Assembly (NCBI GenBank): GCA_020073145.1
Contig: JAIQFS010000008.1
Coordinates: 62,001-126,000 of the forward strand
DNA from: Terriglobia bacterium
GTDB lineage: Bacteria > Acidobacteriota > Terriglobia > Bryobacterales > Bryobacteraceae
Reading direction: 5' to 3'
DNA length: 64,000 nt
This document shows positions 49,777 to 59,203 of this stretch, piece by piece (within the stretch, counting starts at the first letter, position 1; every line of letters begins with the position of its first letter). The notes below the pieces were generated by a model that was not told the origin of the DNA, ran no database searches, and saw only the letters and a list, made by a program, of their open reading frames with translations. Both the position numbers and the translations under genes were made by a program.

Positions 49777-52146
49777 CTAGCGGGAGAGCCGGCTTTCGAT
49801 TTGGTCGAGGAACTCCTCTTCGTGGTCCACCACCAGGGAGACGTCCAGCCAGTAGAGCGGGAGTGGGGCCAGCAGGTCGTCGGCGCCTTCGCAAAGGTTG
49901 ACCGCGTCTTTCTGCGTCGTCACAAGCGCAGTGGCGCCCTTGGCGCGGAATTGGGCGGCCAGGTGGCGCAACTCGCCCGGACGATAGCGGTGGTGATCGT
50001 GGAACTCCAGCCAGTCGGCGAGAGGTACGCCCAGGCGTTCGAGAGTGCGGTGGAAGCCCTGCGGGTTGCCCAGGCCGCAGAACGCTCCCGCGGTGGCGAA
50101 GGGCTTTTCGGCGGTGGGGAAGCGGCGGCCGGTGCGATGCTCCACCCAGGCATGGGGCTCGAGGCGGGCTTGAAAGATGGGGGCAGTGGAGTTCCAGGCG
50201 CGTACCTGGCGTACGATGGCCGGGCCCAGATCGCTCGACTCGCTCCGCGTGAGCAGGATGAGATCGGCGCGCTCGAGGCCGGCCATTGGCTCGCGCAGCC
50301 GGCCGAGGGGGAAGACCGAGCCGCCGCCGAAAGGATTTAGGGCGTCGACCAGGACGATATCGACGTCGCGCGCTAGGCGGCGATGCTGAAAACCGTCATC
50401 GAGCAGCAGCACGTCGACGGCGAAATCACGGAGAAGGGCGACGCCGGCCGCGAAGCGGTCGCCGCCAACGCCGACCGGGGCGAGGCCGGAGCGGAGGAAG
50501 AGCTGCGGCTCGTCGCCGGTGTGAGTGGCGGACACGTTGGCGCCGGGCGCGAGCACCAGTTGTTTCTCGGGGGACTGGCGGCCATATCCGCGCGTCAGGA
50601 TGCCGGGCTTGCGTCCACGCTGGCGCAACGCCGCGGCCAGGCTCAGCACGCAGGGGGTTTTGCCGGTGCCGCCCAGGGTCAAGTTGCCGATGCTAATGAC
50701 CGGCGCATTGAGCTGGCGGCGCTGACTAAAGTCGCGGGCCTGGCGGCGGCGTCCACCCCAGGACCAGAGCCGCGCCATCAATCCGGCTACGGCACACCAC
50801 GGTTGGGCGGAGCGGTAGCGTGGCAGGTGGGTGGGATACAGTTCGCGGGCCAAAGCGACGGCGCGAGCGGTAGCGCCGCGGCCCGCCTCGGCGCAGGCCC
50901 GAGCACGGCGGCCGGTTTCGCGCGCTCTCTCTGGAGTCTCGATCAGGTCTTCCAGGGCGCCTGCCAAATCAGCCGCGGAGGCGATGGCGACGCAGGCGCC
51001 GGCGGCGCGAAAATCGTCGGCAATGGCCTGGAAGTTCTCCATGTGCGGGCCGATGATGACGGGCTTGGAGAACAATGCCGGCTCCAAAATATTGTGGCCG
51101 CCCCGGCGGGCCAGCGTGCCGCCCATGAACACTATGTCGGCCGCAGCGAACAGGCCGCTCAACTCGCCGATGGAATCGAGCAGCAGGACAGCAGGCAGGG
51201 CGAGGGTATCGCTTTCTGAAAGGTGCGAGCGGCGCAGGAAGCGGAAGCCGGCCGCGGTGAGTTTCCGCGCGACATCGTCAAAGCGTTCGGGCTTGCGCGG
51301 GACCAGCATCAGAAGCAACCCGGGATGGCGGGGCGCCAGTCGGCTGAACGCATCCAGCACGGCGTCATCTTCATCCGGATCGCCGGGCGCGGCGGGCGGC
51401 ATGGTGCTGGCGGCGATCCAGAACTGGGCGGGCCGCACACGGTCGAGCAAGCGCCGCACGGGCGAATCGGACGAGGCCGGACGGGCGTCGAAATCGTACT
51501 TGAAATTTCCGGCGGCGTGAGTGCGCGCGGGGGGCGCGCCGAGGGCAATAAAGCGCTGGCGGATGGGCTCACTTTGGGCGAGGATGGCGTCCGCCGCCGG
51601 CAGCACGGCGCGGAAGAACCAGCGCAGGGCTCGGTAGCGCGGGTAGGCTCGGTCGGAGAGGCGGCCGTTGACGGTGGCCAGGCCTGCGCCGGAACGCTTC
51701 ACCTCGCGGAACAGGTTCGGCCAGATCTCGGTCTCGGCGACGATTACGAGCGACGGGCGTAGGGCGCGCAGCACCCGGCGCAGGGCCCAGACGGTATCGA
51801 CGGGCGCATAAAACACGCCGTGCGCCAAGCCTGCCAGTTTCTCACCAGCCAGCGCGCGGCCGGCGAGGGTCGAGGTGGAGACGAACAAGCGGGTTTGCGG
51901 GAATGCGAGGCGGAGGGCCCGCAGGAATTCGACGCACGAAAGCACCTCGCCCACCGAGACTGCGTGCAACCAAATGGAGCCGGGACCGGTCTGTCTAAAA
52001 GGGTGCGGAAGAAAACCGAAGCGCTGAGGGAGCGTCCGCCAGTAGGCGGGGTTGGCCAGGGCGCGAAAAACGAAATACAATAGCAGCCACGGCAGCCCAA
52101 ACGCCTGAAGAACCCGGTAGAGGAGATAGATGCCTTTTCTTTTCAA
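49777..52146 (-). CDS. waaA-lpxK: Fused Kdo transferase (WaaA/KdtA) and tetraacyldisaccharide 4'-kinase (LpxK)
   Basis: About 789 residues. Residues 1-440 are WaaA: a membrane-associated N-terminus, IWLHAVSVGEVLSC with the catalytic Glu, VIVAETEIWPNL, and GHNILEPALFSKPVI in the donor domain. Residues 445-789 are LpxK: APVISIGNLTLGGTGKTP holds the Walker A lysine, LLDDGFQHRRLARD the conserved DDGFQH, and CGLGNPQGF a later motif. LpxK makes lipid IVA and WaaA adds Kdo to it, so one chain carries two consecutive steps. Start uncertain: TTG 52146 or TTG 52194; both overlap the divergent gene's 5' end. Confidence 0.93.
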   Translation of the reverse strand: MKRKGIYLLYRVLQAFGLPWLLLYFVFRALANPAYWRTLPQRFGFLPHPFRQTGPGSIWLHAVSVGEVLSCVEFLRALRLAFPQTRLFVSTSTLAGRALAGEKLAGLAHGVFYAPVDTVWALRRVLRALRPSLVIVAETEIWPNLFREVKRSGAGLATVNGRLSDRAYPRYRALRWFFRAVLPAADAILAQSEPIRQRFIALGAPPARTHAAGNFKYDFDARPASSDSPVRRLLDRVRPAQFWIAASTMPPAAPGDPDEDDAVLDAFSRLAPRHPGLLLMLVPRKPERFDDVARKLTAAGFRFLRRSHLSESDTLALPAVLLLDSIGELSGLFAAADIVFMGGTLARRGGHNILEPALFSKPVIIGPHMENFQAIADDFRAAGACVAIASAADLAGALEDLIETPERARETGRRARACAEAGRGATARAVALARELYPTHLPRYRSAQPWCAVAGLMARLWSWGGRRRQARDFSQRRQLNAPVISIGNLTLGGTGKTPCVLSLAAALRQRGRKPGILTRGYGRQSPEKQLVLAPGANVSATHTGDEPQLFLRSGLAPVGVGGDRFAAGVALLRDFAVDVLLLDDGFQHRRLARDVDIVLVDALNPFGGGSVFPLGRLREPMAGLERADLILLTRSESSDLGPAIVRQVRAWNSTAPIFQARLEPHAWVEHRTGRRFPTAEKPFATAGAFCGLGNPQGFHRTLERLGVPLADWLEFHDHHRYRPGELRHLAAQFRAKGATALVTTQKDAVNLCEGADDLLAPLPLYWLDVSLVVDHEEEFLDQIESRLSR

Positions 52147-52729
52147 ACGTTTGGTTCTTTTCCTGAGTATAACGGCGGCGGTGGCGGCGGACAAGGAACC
52201 GGCGCCATTTCATCCGGCGCCGGCGGCCAGCTACGCGCACCACCAGACGAACGGCAAAGTGACCATCGGGGTGGATCCGTACGTATCCGAGGACAAGGCG
52301 AAGAACGCGTTTGGCAAGCTGAATCCGTACGAGCTGGGGATTCTGCCGGTGCTGGTGGTGATCCAGAACGACGGGAACCAAGCCATTCGGCTGGACCGCG
52401 TGAAGGCCGTGTACACCGGACCGCAAGGCGACAAGGTGGACGCGACGCCTGCCGGCGATGTGCGATACCTGAATGGCCCGCGGCGGCCGGACCTGATTGG
52501 CGGGCCGGCCGGGCGGGCCAAGATCGGACGCTCGAAGAAGAATCCGTTGAACGCGTGGGAGATTGAAGGGCGTGCCTTCGCGGCCAAGATGCTACCAGCC
52601 GGACAAACGGCCAGCGGGTTCTTCTATTTTCAGACGGGCTTGCAGCGCGGCGCGACCATATACTTGAACGGACTGCTGGATGCGGCGACCGGCCAGGACC
52701 TGTTCTACTACGAGATTCCGCTGGAGTGA
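52130..52729 (+). CDS. Secreted protein of unknown function
   Basis: 199 residues. A signal peptide (MPFLFKRLVLFLSITAAVA) precedes a beta-rich mature part: GKVTIGVDPYVSEDKAKNAF, LPVLVVIQNDGNQAIRLDRV, AKMLPAGQTASGFFYFQTGL. The layout recalls periplasmic Ig-like/DUF4352-type folds. GAGGAGAT 4-6 nt before ATG 52130 makes the start certain; therefore the divergent WaaA-LpxK start must overlap it by about 17 nt. Function unknown. Confidence 0.75.
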   Translation: MPFLFKRLVLFLSITAAVAADKEPAPFHPAPAASYAHHQTNGKVTIGVDPYVSEDKAKNAFGKLNPYELGILPVLVVIQNDGNQAIRLDRVKAVYTGPQGDKVDATPAGDVRYLNGPRRPDLIGGPAGRAKIGRSKKNPLNAWEIEGRAFAAKMLPAGQTASGFFYFQTGLQRGATIYLNGLLDAATGQDLFYYEIPLE

Positions 52730-52783
52730 GGGACCGCAAGAATCGTCAAGCCACACGCCGCGCCTTCCACTAGACTGAAGATC

Positions 52784-53185
52784 ATGATTCGCAGCGCGCT
52801 GGCAGTGGTGGCCGGGATTGCGGTTCTGACTGCGACCTCGTTCGCCATCGAAGCAGTGGCCAATCCGGTGATGCTAAAGATATTTCACGATGCCCTCCCG
52901 AATGAGGCCGCGTTGCGGCAGAATGCCTTGGCGCGCCTGTTTCTGTTTTTCTATACCAGCTTGTGCGTGGCTGGAGGCGGGTATGTCACGGCGTGGCTGG
53001 CGCGCCGCTGGCCGGCGGGGCACGCCGCGATGATGGGCGCCGTCCAACTGGCTCTGACCGTGTGGGCGATGTTCAGCCTCCGGGAGCAAGCGCCTCTGCT
53101 GAACTGGATGGTGAGCCTGGTGCTGGTGGTGCCGGTGGCGTGGTGCGGGGGATTGCTCCGCGCGCGGCGCATGGTGCAAGAGTAA
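52784..53185 (+). CDS. Small polytopic membrane protein
   Basis: 133 residues with four predicted TM helices (SALAVVAGIAVLTATSFAIEAV, ALARLFLFFYTSLCVAGGGYV, AMMGAVQLALTVWAMFSL, NWMVSLVLVVPVAWCGGLL). Not recognised as a named family. It precedes the AraC-type regulator by 5 nt on the same strand and is likely cotranscribed with it. Confidence 0.72.
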   Translation: MIRSALAVVAGIAVLTATSFAIEAVANPVMLKIFHDALPNEAALRQNALARLFLFFYTSLCVAGGGYVTAWLARRWPAGHAAMMGAVQLALTVWAMFSLREQAPLLNWMVSLVLVVPVAWCGGLLRARRMVQE

Positions 53186-53190
53186 GCGGC

Positions 53191-54111
53191 GTGCGCACGG
53201 CGAAGGCTCTCCGAAAAATCCAACCGGTCCTGGCATACGCCGCGGCGCATCTGGACCAAGATGTTTCGTTAACGGCGCTGGCCGGGCAGGCCGGCCTGTC
53301 GCCGTTTCATCTGCATCGTTTTTTTGCCGCAGCGACCGGGGAAACGCCCAAGCGGCTGACCTTGCGGCTGCGGCTGGGACGGGCCGCGGCCCTGCTGCTG
53401 ACCGGCCGGGAATCGGTGTTGGAGGTGGCGCTCGATTGCGGCTTCCAGAGCCACGAGGCGTTCTGCCGGGCGTTTCGGAGGTATTTCGGAACGACGCCGA
53501 GCGCTTACCGCAAACGCGGATTTGCCGCCGGAGCGGGACGGGCGCAGAGCCGGAATCACGCTTCGATGGTGAACCAAGTGGGCCCGTGCGTGGGGCTGTA
53601 TCACATCCGCGCGGAGAACAGTCACGGGAGAAACGAGATGACTTATTCCATCGAGAAGAAGGAGCTTTCCGCGCAGCCGGTGCTCCTGATCCGGAGGCGG
53701 ATCCAGCCGTCTGAGATTGCTACGACCTTGGCGGCGGCGTTGGGCAAGATCTTCCAGCATGCGCAGCGGCATGGGATCGCGCTGGCCGGGCAGCCGTTCA
53801 CGCGGTATCAGAATTGGGGGCCGGGGCTGATGACGATCGAAACCGGATTGCCGGTGGCCGCGCACGGCGGAACTTCGGAAGACGCGGAGATCCTGGCGGA
53901 CACACTGCCGGGCGGGCCGGCTGCCGTGACGGCGCACACCGGACCCTACGACAGACTGAGCGAAGCCCACGCGGCGGTTCAGGTCTGGATCGAGGCCCAA
54001 GGATGGACGGCGGCTGGCGCGCCCTGGGAGGTGTACGTCACCGATCCGGCCGACTATCCGGACCCCAAGGATTGGAAAACGGAAATTTTCTGGCCGCTGA
54101 ATCGGCTGTGA
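53191..54111 (+). CDS. AraC-type regulator with GyrI-like effector-binding domain
   Basis: 306 residues. The N-terminal AraC HTH pair is clear: SLTALAGQAGLSPFHLHRFFAAATGETPKRL-type first helix-turn-helix and VLEVALDCGFQSHEAFCRAFRRYFG as the second. From about residue 150 comes a GyrI/Rob-like domain (YSIEKKELSAQPVLLIRRR, AAVTAHTGPYDRLSEAHAAV, EVYVTDPADYPDPKDWKTEI). Such proteins sense small molecules and activate efflux or stress genes. Start is GTG 53191 directly after the small membrane protein gene; no strong ribosome-binding site, so coupling is likely. Confidence 0.9.
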   Translation: MRTAKALRKIQPVLAYAAAHLDQDVSLTALAGQAGLSPFHLHRFFAAATGETPKRLTLRLRLGRAAALLLTGRESVLEVALDCGFQSHEAFCRAFRRYFGTTPSAYRKRGFAAGAGRAQSRNHASMVNQVGPCVGLYHIRAENSHGRNEMTYSIEKKELSAQPVLLIRRRIQPSEIATTLAAALGKIFQHAQRHGIALAGQPFTRYQNWGPGLMTIETGLPVAAHGGTSEDAEILADTLPGGPAAVTAHTGPYDRLSEAHAAVQVWIEAQGWTAAGAPWEVYVTDPADYPDPKDWKTEIFWPLNRL

Positions 54112-54141
54112 GCCAGCCGTTCGTCCGGCGGCGGCACTGCC

Positions 54142-55146
54142 CTATCGGGCGCGGCCCGGAAGGCCCTGGGACTGCATGGGTATTTTATAAACGGTCATGG
54201 CGACGTTGCGCACGCCGGCCGGAGTGGCGACTTCTTTGCCATCGGGGCCGAGCGCACCCATGCTGCCGATGTAGAGCGTCTTCTTTCCCGGGCCCGAGAA
54301 GGTCAGGGTAATGGCGCTGCGGGGCGCGGGAATCAGGCCGAGACTTTTTCCATCAGGGCTGAAGACCTGGATGCCGGACATGGCGCCGGGGACGGTGACG
54401 TACAGGCGGCCGGCCGCATCGATGGCCATGCCGTCGCCACCGCTCGGGAGCTTGCCGAATTCGCGCTGGTTGTTGACCGAACCATCGGGCTGCACATCGA
54501 GAGCCACCACGGACGGGCCGTTGGTGATGTAGAGCGTCTTCTCATCGGGGCTGAGCATGATGCCATTGGTGCGCAGATTCTCGCCGATGGTGCTGACCTG
54601 GCCGCTGGGGCTGAGGTAGAACGCGCCGCCGCTGGTGAAGTAGATACCGCCTTTCTTATCGGCGATGAGGTCATTGACGCGGCCGAGTCCTTTGCCCGCG
54701 ACGCTGTCAGCCAGCACTTTGCGAGTAGGGGTCAGCACGGCAACATCGGTGGGCTCGGTGCACTGCTCCGGCTGGACGCCGAGGTGGCCGCCGGGATCGG
54801 TGCAGGTGCGCTCGACGGTGAGGATTTGACCTTTGGGGCCGATGGCGACGGCGCCGGGGCCGTGCGCGGTGGACAGATACACGGAGAATTTTCCGTTCTT
54901 ATCCAGCCGGTTGATGTGGTTGGTCTGCTCCTGGGCGAATAGGACGCCGCCCTGGAAGCCCGCCATGCCATCGGCGGTCTCATTGCCCTGCCACACCTGG
55001 GTCCATTTCGCCCCGGCCGCGACCACGCCGGGAATGGCCGTGACGGTCACGTCGCGGATGGGCGGCGGTTGCGGGAAGGTGCGTTGCGCGACTAACGGGG
55101 TGGAGATGAGGGCAGTGAGGAGCAGAATATGCTTGGTAGAGGACAT
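54142..55146 (-). CDS. Secreted SMP-30/gluconolactonase-like beta-propeller protein
   Basis: 334 residues. Signal peptide (MSSTKHILLLTALISTPLVA), then propeller strands with the SGL-type pattern: NRLDKNGKFSVYLST, GRVNDLIADKKGGIYFTSGGAFYLSP, NGIMLSPDEKTLYITNGPSVVALDV, and GDGMAIDAAGRLYVTVPGAM. Conserved Asn/Asp at the blade tops would bind Ca2+. Members hydrolyse lactones or act as sugar-acid enzymes; the substrate is unknown. Convergent to the AraC gene. Confidence 0.87.
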   Translation of the reverse strand: MSSTKHILLLTALISTPLVAQRTFPQPPPIRDVTVTAIPGVVAAGAKWTQVWQGNETADGMAGFQGGVLFAQEQTNHINRLDKNGKFSVYLSTAHGPGAVAIGPKGQILTVERTCTDPGGHLGVQPEQCTEPTDVAVLTPTRKVLADSVAGKGLGRVNDLIADKKGGIYFTSGGAFYLSPSGQVSTIGENLRTNGIMLSPDEKTLYITNGPSVVALDVQPDGSVNNQREFGKLPSGGDGMAIDAAGRLYVTVPGAMSGIQVFSPDGKSLGLIPAPRSAITLTFSGPGKKTLYIGSMGALGPDGKEVATPAGVRNVAMTVYKIPMQSQGLPGRAR

Positions 55147-55319
55147 GGTGATGTTATACCGCTTTTCCCGCGGCACGCGGGACGGACCGCGCTTCGCACG
55201 GCACACAAGGCGAGTGGGCGGGCTTTCCCGAATCCAGAGGCGGCGGATCCGGTTGCCGCACGTATGATAGAGAATGCGGCGCCGGGTGGCGGTGTGCTGG
55301 AAGAAAGGAGTCTCGTCGA

Positions 55320-55730
55320 ATGGCGAAGGCGAAGGAGTTTACGGTAACGATTGAAGACAAACCGGGCGCCCTGGGAAAGTGCTTTGCGGCCCTGGCGGAG
55401 CGCGGAGTGAACATCCTGGCGTTTCAATCGTACGTGGAGGAGGGCGAAAGCCTGGCCCGCATTCTGGTCGACGACCGAACCGGCGCCAAGGCGGTGCTGG
55501 GCAGCCTGCGGATGATTTTCGAAGAGACGGATGTCGCGATCGTGAGGTTGGCGCATCGTCCGGGCGAGTTGGGGCGCGCGGCGGCCCGGCTGGGCGAGCA
55601 GCGCATTAACATTGACTACTCGTACTGCGGGCTGGAGCCGGGATCGGCGCGAGCGCTAGTGGTTTTCGGGGTTGACCACCTGACGAAGGCAGCCGCGCTG
55701 CTGGACGAACTCGCAGCCGACGGGGCATAG
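55320..55730 (+). CDS. Tandem ACT domain protein
   Basis: 136 residues forming two ACT domains: FTVTIEDKPGALGKCFAALAERGVNILAF-type beta-alpha-beta for the first, and AIVRLAHRPGELGRAAARLGEQRINIDYSY for the second. ACT pairs bind amino acids as regulatory units. Stand-alone tandem ACT proteins regulate or sense amino-acid metabolism; the ligand cannot be read. AAAGGAG lies 11 nt before the ATG. It precedes the amidohydrolase by 52 nt. Confidence 0.88.
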   Translation: MAKAKEFTVTIEDKPGALGKCFAALAERGVNILAFQSYVEEGESLARILVDDRTGAKAVLGSLRMIFEETDVAIVRLAHRPGELGRAAARLGEQRINIDYSYCGLEPGSARALVVFGVDHLTKAAALLDELAADGA

Positions 55731-55782
55731 CGGAAGAGGGACAGGTCAGAATCTGGATCTTGTCTGGAGGGGATGAAACGTG

Positions 55783-56970
55783 ATGAACCGACGCCAGTTT
55801 GTGTGGACAGCGACAGTGAGCGCGACCGCCATCCGGACTCCGGAGCTTCTGGCGGCGCCGGCGAAATACGACCTGATCATCAAGGGGGGACGGGTCATCG
55901 ACCCTTCGCGCAAGCTCGACGCGATCCGCGACGTGGCGATCGCGAATGGCCGGATCGCCTCCGTCGCGCCCAACCTTCCGGGCGACGCCACGGAGATGCT
56001 CGATGCGCGCGGCAAGCTGGTGGTGCCCGGCTTGATCGATATCCACACGCACGCCACGCGCGCCAAGGATGGGCCGGCGCTGTGCCTGGCCGACGGCGTG
56101 ACGGGACTGATTGACGCCGGTTCGCAGGGGGCGGATCGCATTCGCGAAAACATCGCGGTGGCGCAAGCCGCGGCGCAGCCGTGCCGGGTTCTGGTCAACA
56201 TCGGGCGCGCCGGGATTCTCCCGGAAGGCGACACGATGGACCTGAACCACGCCGATGTCGCCGCGGCCCGCGAGGCCATCGGAAACGACCGGGAGATGGT
56301 GGTGGGGGTGAAGGCGCGGTTGTCCCGGGACGTCGCCGGCGCGAATGACTTCGAGGTGCTCCGGCGCGCGCAGGAGGCGGCGTCGGCGTTCCATTTACCG
56401 GTGATGATCCATATGGGCCAGACGATGTCGCCGCTCTCCCGGCTTTTTCCGCTTCTCAAACCGGGCGATATCGTGACCCACATGTTTGCGCCGCCGCCGA
56501 ACAGCATCATCGATGACGCCGGGAAGATTCTGCCGGAGGTCCAAGCCGCGCGCCGCCGCGGCGTCCGGTTCGACCTGGGCAATGGGCGCATCGGCCACTT
56601 GCGGTGGGATCTGGCGGAGACTGTGCTGAAGGCGGGCTTCCTGCCGGACACCTTCTCGACGGACTGGACACCGGAAGCCCGCACGACGCAGGTGATCGAT
56701 TTTCCGAACGTGATGTCGAAGTTCCTGCTGCTGGGCATGCCACTCGATCAGGTGATCGCTTGCGCGACGGTCAACGCCGCCCGGGCCTTTCCGGTCTTCC
56801 GCCATAAGGGAACGCTGAAACCCGGAGCGCCGGCCGATGTTGCCGTGCTGGAACTGAAGGAAGGCGCCTTCGAATTCGAAGACAATTACGGCAACAAACG
56901 GACGGGCCGGCAGAGACTGTTCCCGAGCGCCACGGTGCTCGCGGGCAAGCGGGTGGCAAGCCGCGGATAG
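55783..56970 (+). CDS. Exported amidohydrolase (dihydroorotase-like)
   Basis: 395 residues. A twin-arginine start (MNRRQFVWTATVSATAIR) suggests Tat export. The amidohydrolase metal centre is complete: DIHTHA, the carbamylated-lysine candidate in VVGVKARLS, MIHMGQ, THMFAP and STDWTP with the final Asp. The class resembles EF_0837-type deacetylases/dihydroorotase-like enzymes acting on N-acyl or amide substrates. GGAGGGG precedes ATG 55783. Convergent to the VWFA gene. Confidence 0.87.
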   Translation: MNRRQFVWTATVSATAIRTPELLAAPAKYDLIIKGGRVIDPSRKLDAIRDVAIANGRIASVAPNLPGDATEMLDARGKLVVPGLIDIHTHATRAKDGPALCLADGVTGLIDAGSQGADRIRENIAVAQAAAQPCRVLVNIGRAGILPEGDTMDLNHADVAAAREAIGNDREMVVGVKARLSRDVAGANDFEVLRRAQEAASAFHLPVMIHMGQTMSPLSRLFPLLKPGDIVTHMFAPPPNSIIDDAGKILPEVQAARRRGVRFDLGNGRIGHLRWDLAETVLKAGFLPDTFSTDWTPEARTTQVIDFPNVMSKFLLLGMPLDQVIACATVNAARAFPVFRHKGTLKPGAPADVAVLELKEGAFEFEDNYGNKRTGRQRLFPSATVLAGKRVASRG

Positions 56971-56993
56971 CAATCATCCCCCGGAATTCGCGC

Positions 56994-59201
56994 TTACGGA
57001 ATCAGCAACACCGGGGCCTGCCAGAAGGCGGCTTTTTGGTCGTTGGGATCGAGCACGGTCACCTGGCAGGTGTATTCGCCGGGCGGGAGCTTGGCGAGCG
57101 ACAGGTCGAACTTCAGCGGCATCGTCTTCAGGCGGTTGTTCAGCGATTCTCTGACTTCCATGGGCGACGTTTCGAACGCCTTGGCCTGGCCGCGGTAGAA
57201 CGTGACGAAGGCCACCAGGGGCTGCGCGGTGGGCGGCGTCTGCTGGTAGGCCTGCAGGTAGATGTACATATCTTTGGCTTTGCTGAAGACCCGGGTCACG
57301 CTGGGGATGAGATGCTGGCCTTCCTGCACCAGCGGGTCCACGCTTTCGGACACTCCCTTGTCCTTGGCAGCGTTGAAGAGGGCGTCCTTTTTTTCCACAC
57401 GCTGGCTGCTCAAGACCACCGAGCTAATGGCGATGCGCTTCTCTTCCTTATTGAGGTTCGGAATGACAAAGGAGGTTTCATAGGTTCCGATGCGGCCGGT
57501 TTCGGAATCACGCACCAGGAACTTCAGTTTGTACGTATCGGGAAGAACGGTGAAGCCGGTGTCGTATTGGATGGGCTTCTTGGCCAGTTCAGCGGCGGTG
57601 GAGTCGCTCAGTTTGATGTCGATTCTCTCGCGCATGTTTTGCACGGTGGTATTGTAGGGGTCCTTCACCTCACCCATGATGTCGATGACGGTGTGTTCGG
57701 CGCCGCCGCGCTTGGCCAGGGCCAGTTCGCTACCGGGGATTTTGACGAACACCGGCACGTAGTATTCGGAACGGTTGAGCTGGAAGTAGTTGAGCTCCAT
57801 GGCGATGGTGAGCTCGGTGATGGGATCGCCCAACATAAACGCGTCTTCGAGCTGCCGGTCTTTTTCGGCGGTGTTGTATTTGCGGAATTGCTTGCCGGCG
57901 AAGTAGCCCTGGCGGTAGTCGAGGCTGGCGGTCAGGCCGGCGTTGAGGGAGATTTTAATGCGGCGGAACTTGCCATCGAGGTTGGCGTTGCTGGTGTAAT
58001 ACCCGACCAAATAGTAGCTCGACATGGCCTGCTGGGCCTGCACGATGCCCTTGGTGAGATCGTTGTAATCGAGTAGCGCCTTGCCGCCGGTATCGGAGGC
58101 GAGCGACCAGAGGGTGTCCTGAGAGCGCTGGAACGAATTCATGCGACTCATGACGCCTTGCCCGTTGTACATGGCGACGCCGCCTTGGGAGCCGCGGGAG
58201 GCATCGCCCATGGGCGCTTCGGCCACAAGGCCACGGGCGTCAACGGCCCAGATGGAGACGCCGGCGCGGACGGCGGCGTTGACAGTGGCGTGGAGCTGGG
58301 CCTGGTTATCGACGCCGTTCAAACGCAGGCCGCTGGCGAAGTAGATGAGGGCCTTCTTCTCGTTGAGCGCGCCGAGCATCTTGGCGGCGGTCTGGAGGGC
58401 GGACAATTGGCGATCGGTATTGAAGAGGTTGAACTCGCCATCGTCCTGGCCGAAGGCGGTGCCGGTATCGGCGGGATTGTCGGGGGCGTCCTGATCCTCG
58501 CCGACGACCAGCGTCTGGAGAATGCTCTCGAGGCGGTCGCGGTCACCGGTGAAGTCCTGCATGACCTGGACCGCGCCTCCTTCGTACCGCATGAGGGCCA
58601 CGAGGTCGTCCGAGGTCATCTGGGTCTCGAGGAAGGTGCGGGCGGAGGCGAAGGCGCGCAACTGGTCGGGGATGGGCATGGCGCTCAAGTCAAAATAGAG
58701 GGCCAGCAGGCGGCGGTCGCGATACTTGACGTTGCCAGGGGTTTCGGTGGCGATGGCGCTGTGCGGCAGCTTGGGAAGGGGAGCGGCGTTCGAGACCCTG
58801 GGCGCGGAAGGGGCCGTGGGGGGCGCCTGCAACTTCTGGAATTCGAAAAATTTGATCGTCTGCGGGGCGTTGTCTTCGGTGACCGTGAAATCCTTGGCGG
58901 TGAGGCCTTCGACGGGATTGCCGCTTTTGTCTTTGACGGAGACGGTTTCGACCACGAGCTGCGTGCTGGCTTGGAAGGTCGCGGGAGCGGCGGCGGAGGT
59001 GGGCGCATTCTGACCGATCACCTGGGCCGTGGCGGCGAGAGTAAAGGCGAGCAGGAGGGCGGCCGTCAACAGGAGGAGCGGAGGAGCCAGACGAACGTAG
59101 CCGGCATGGGCCGGCCGGACCCTCGGGAAGGCCCGTCGGCGGCCGGATCGGCTGGTCCACTGGGTTCGCTGGATTGGGGAGGAAGCGGAAAGTCGTCGCA
59201 T
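56994..59201 (-). CDS. VWFA-related acidobacterial domain protein (TIGR03436 type)
   Basis: 735 residues. An Arg-rich N-terminus and hydrophobic segment (RLAPPLLLLTAALLLAFTLAATAQ) give a signal. Then a short Ig-like part (LVVETVSVKDKSGNPVEGLTAKDFTVTEDN), a VWA domain whose MIDAS-like motif is ALYFDLSAMP (DxSxM, the last Ser replaced), and the family-specific SSYYLVGYYTSNANLDGKFRRIKISLN. The C-terminal third is beta-rich. It is 2 nt downstream of the TonB receptor gene, so it probably works with that outer-membrane system. Confidence 0.92.
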   Translation of the reverse strand: MRRLSASSPIQRTQWTSRSGRRRAFPRVRPAHAGYVRLAPPLLLLTAALLLAFTLAATAQVIGQNAPTSAAAPATFQASTQLVVETVSVKDKSGNPVEGLTAKDFTVTEDNAPQTIKFFEFQKLQAPPTAPSAPRVSNAAPLPKLPHSAIATETPGNVKYRDRRLLALYFDLSAMPIPDQLRAFASARTFLETQMTSDDLVALMRYEGGAVQVMQDFTGDRDRLESILQTLVVGEDQDAPDNPADTGTAFGQDDGEFNLFNTDRQLSALQTAAKMLGALNEKKALIYFASGLRLNGVDNQAQLHATVNAAVRAGVSIWAVDARGLVAEAPMGDASRGSQGGVAMYNGQGVMSRMNSFQRSQDTLWSLASDTGGKALLDYNDLTKGIVQAQQAMSSYYLVGYYTSNANLDGKFRRIKISLNAGLTASLDYRQGYFAGKQFRKYNTAEKDRQLEDAFMLGDPITELTIAMELNYFQLNRSEYYVPVFVKIPGSELALAKRGGAEHTVIDIMGEVKDPYNTTVQNMRERIDIKLSDSTAAELAKKPIQYDTGFTVLPDTYKLKFLVRDSETGRIGTYETSFVIPNLNKEEKRIAISSVVLSSQRVEKKDALFNAAKDKGVSESVDPLVQEGQHLIPSVTRVFSKAKDMYIYLQAYQQTPPTAQPLVAFVTFYRGQAKAFETSPMEVRESLNNRLKTMPLKFDLSLAKLPPGEYTCQVTVLDPNDQKAAFWQAPVLLIP

Positions 59202-59203
59202 GG

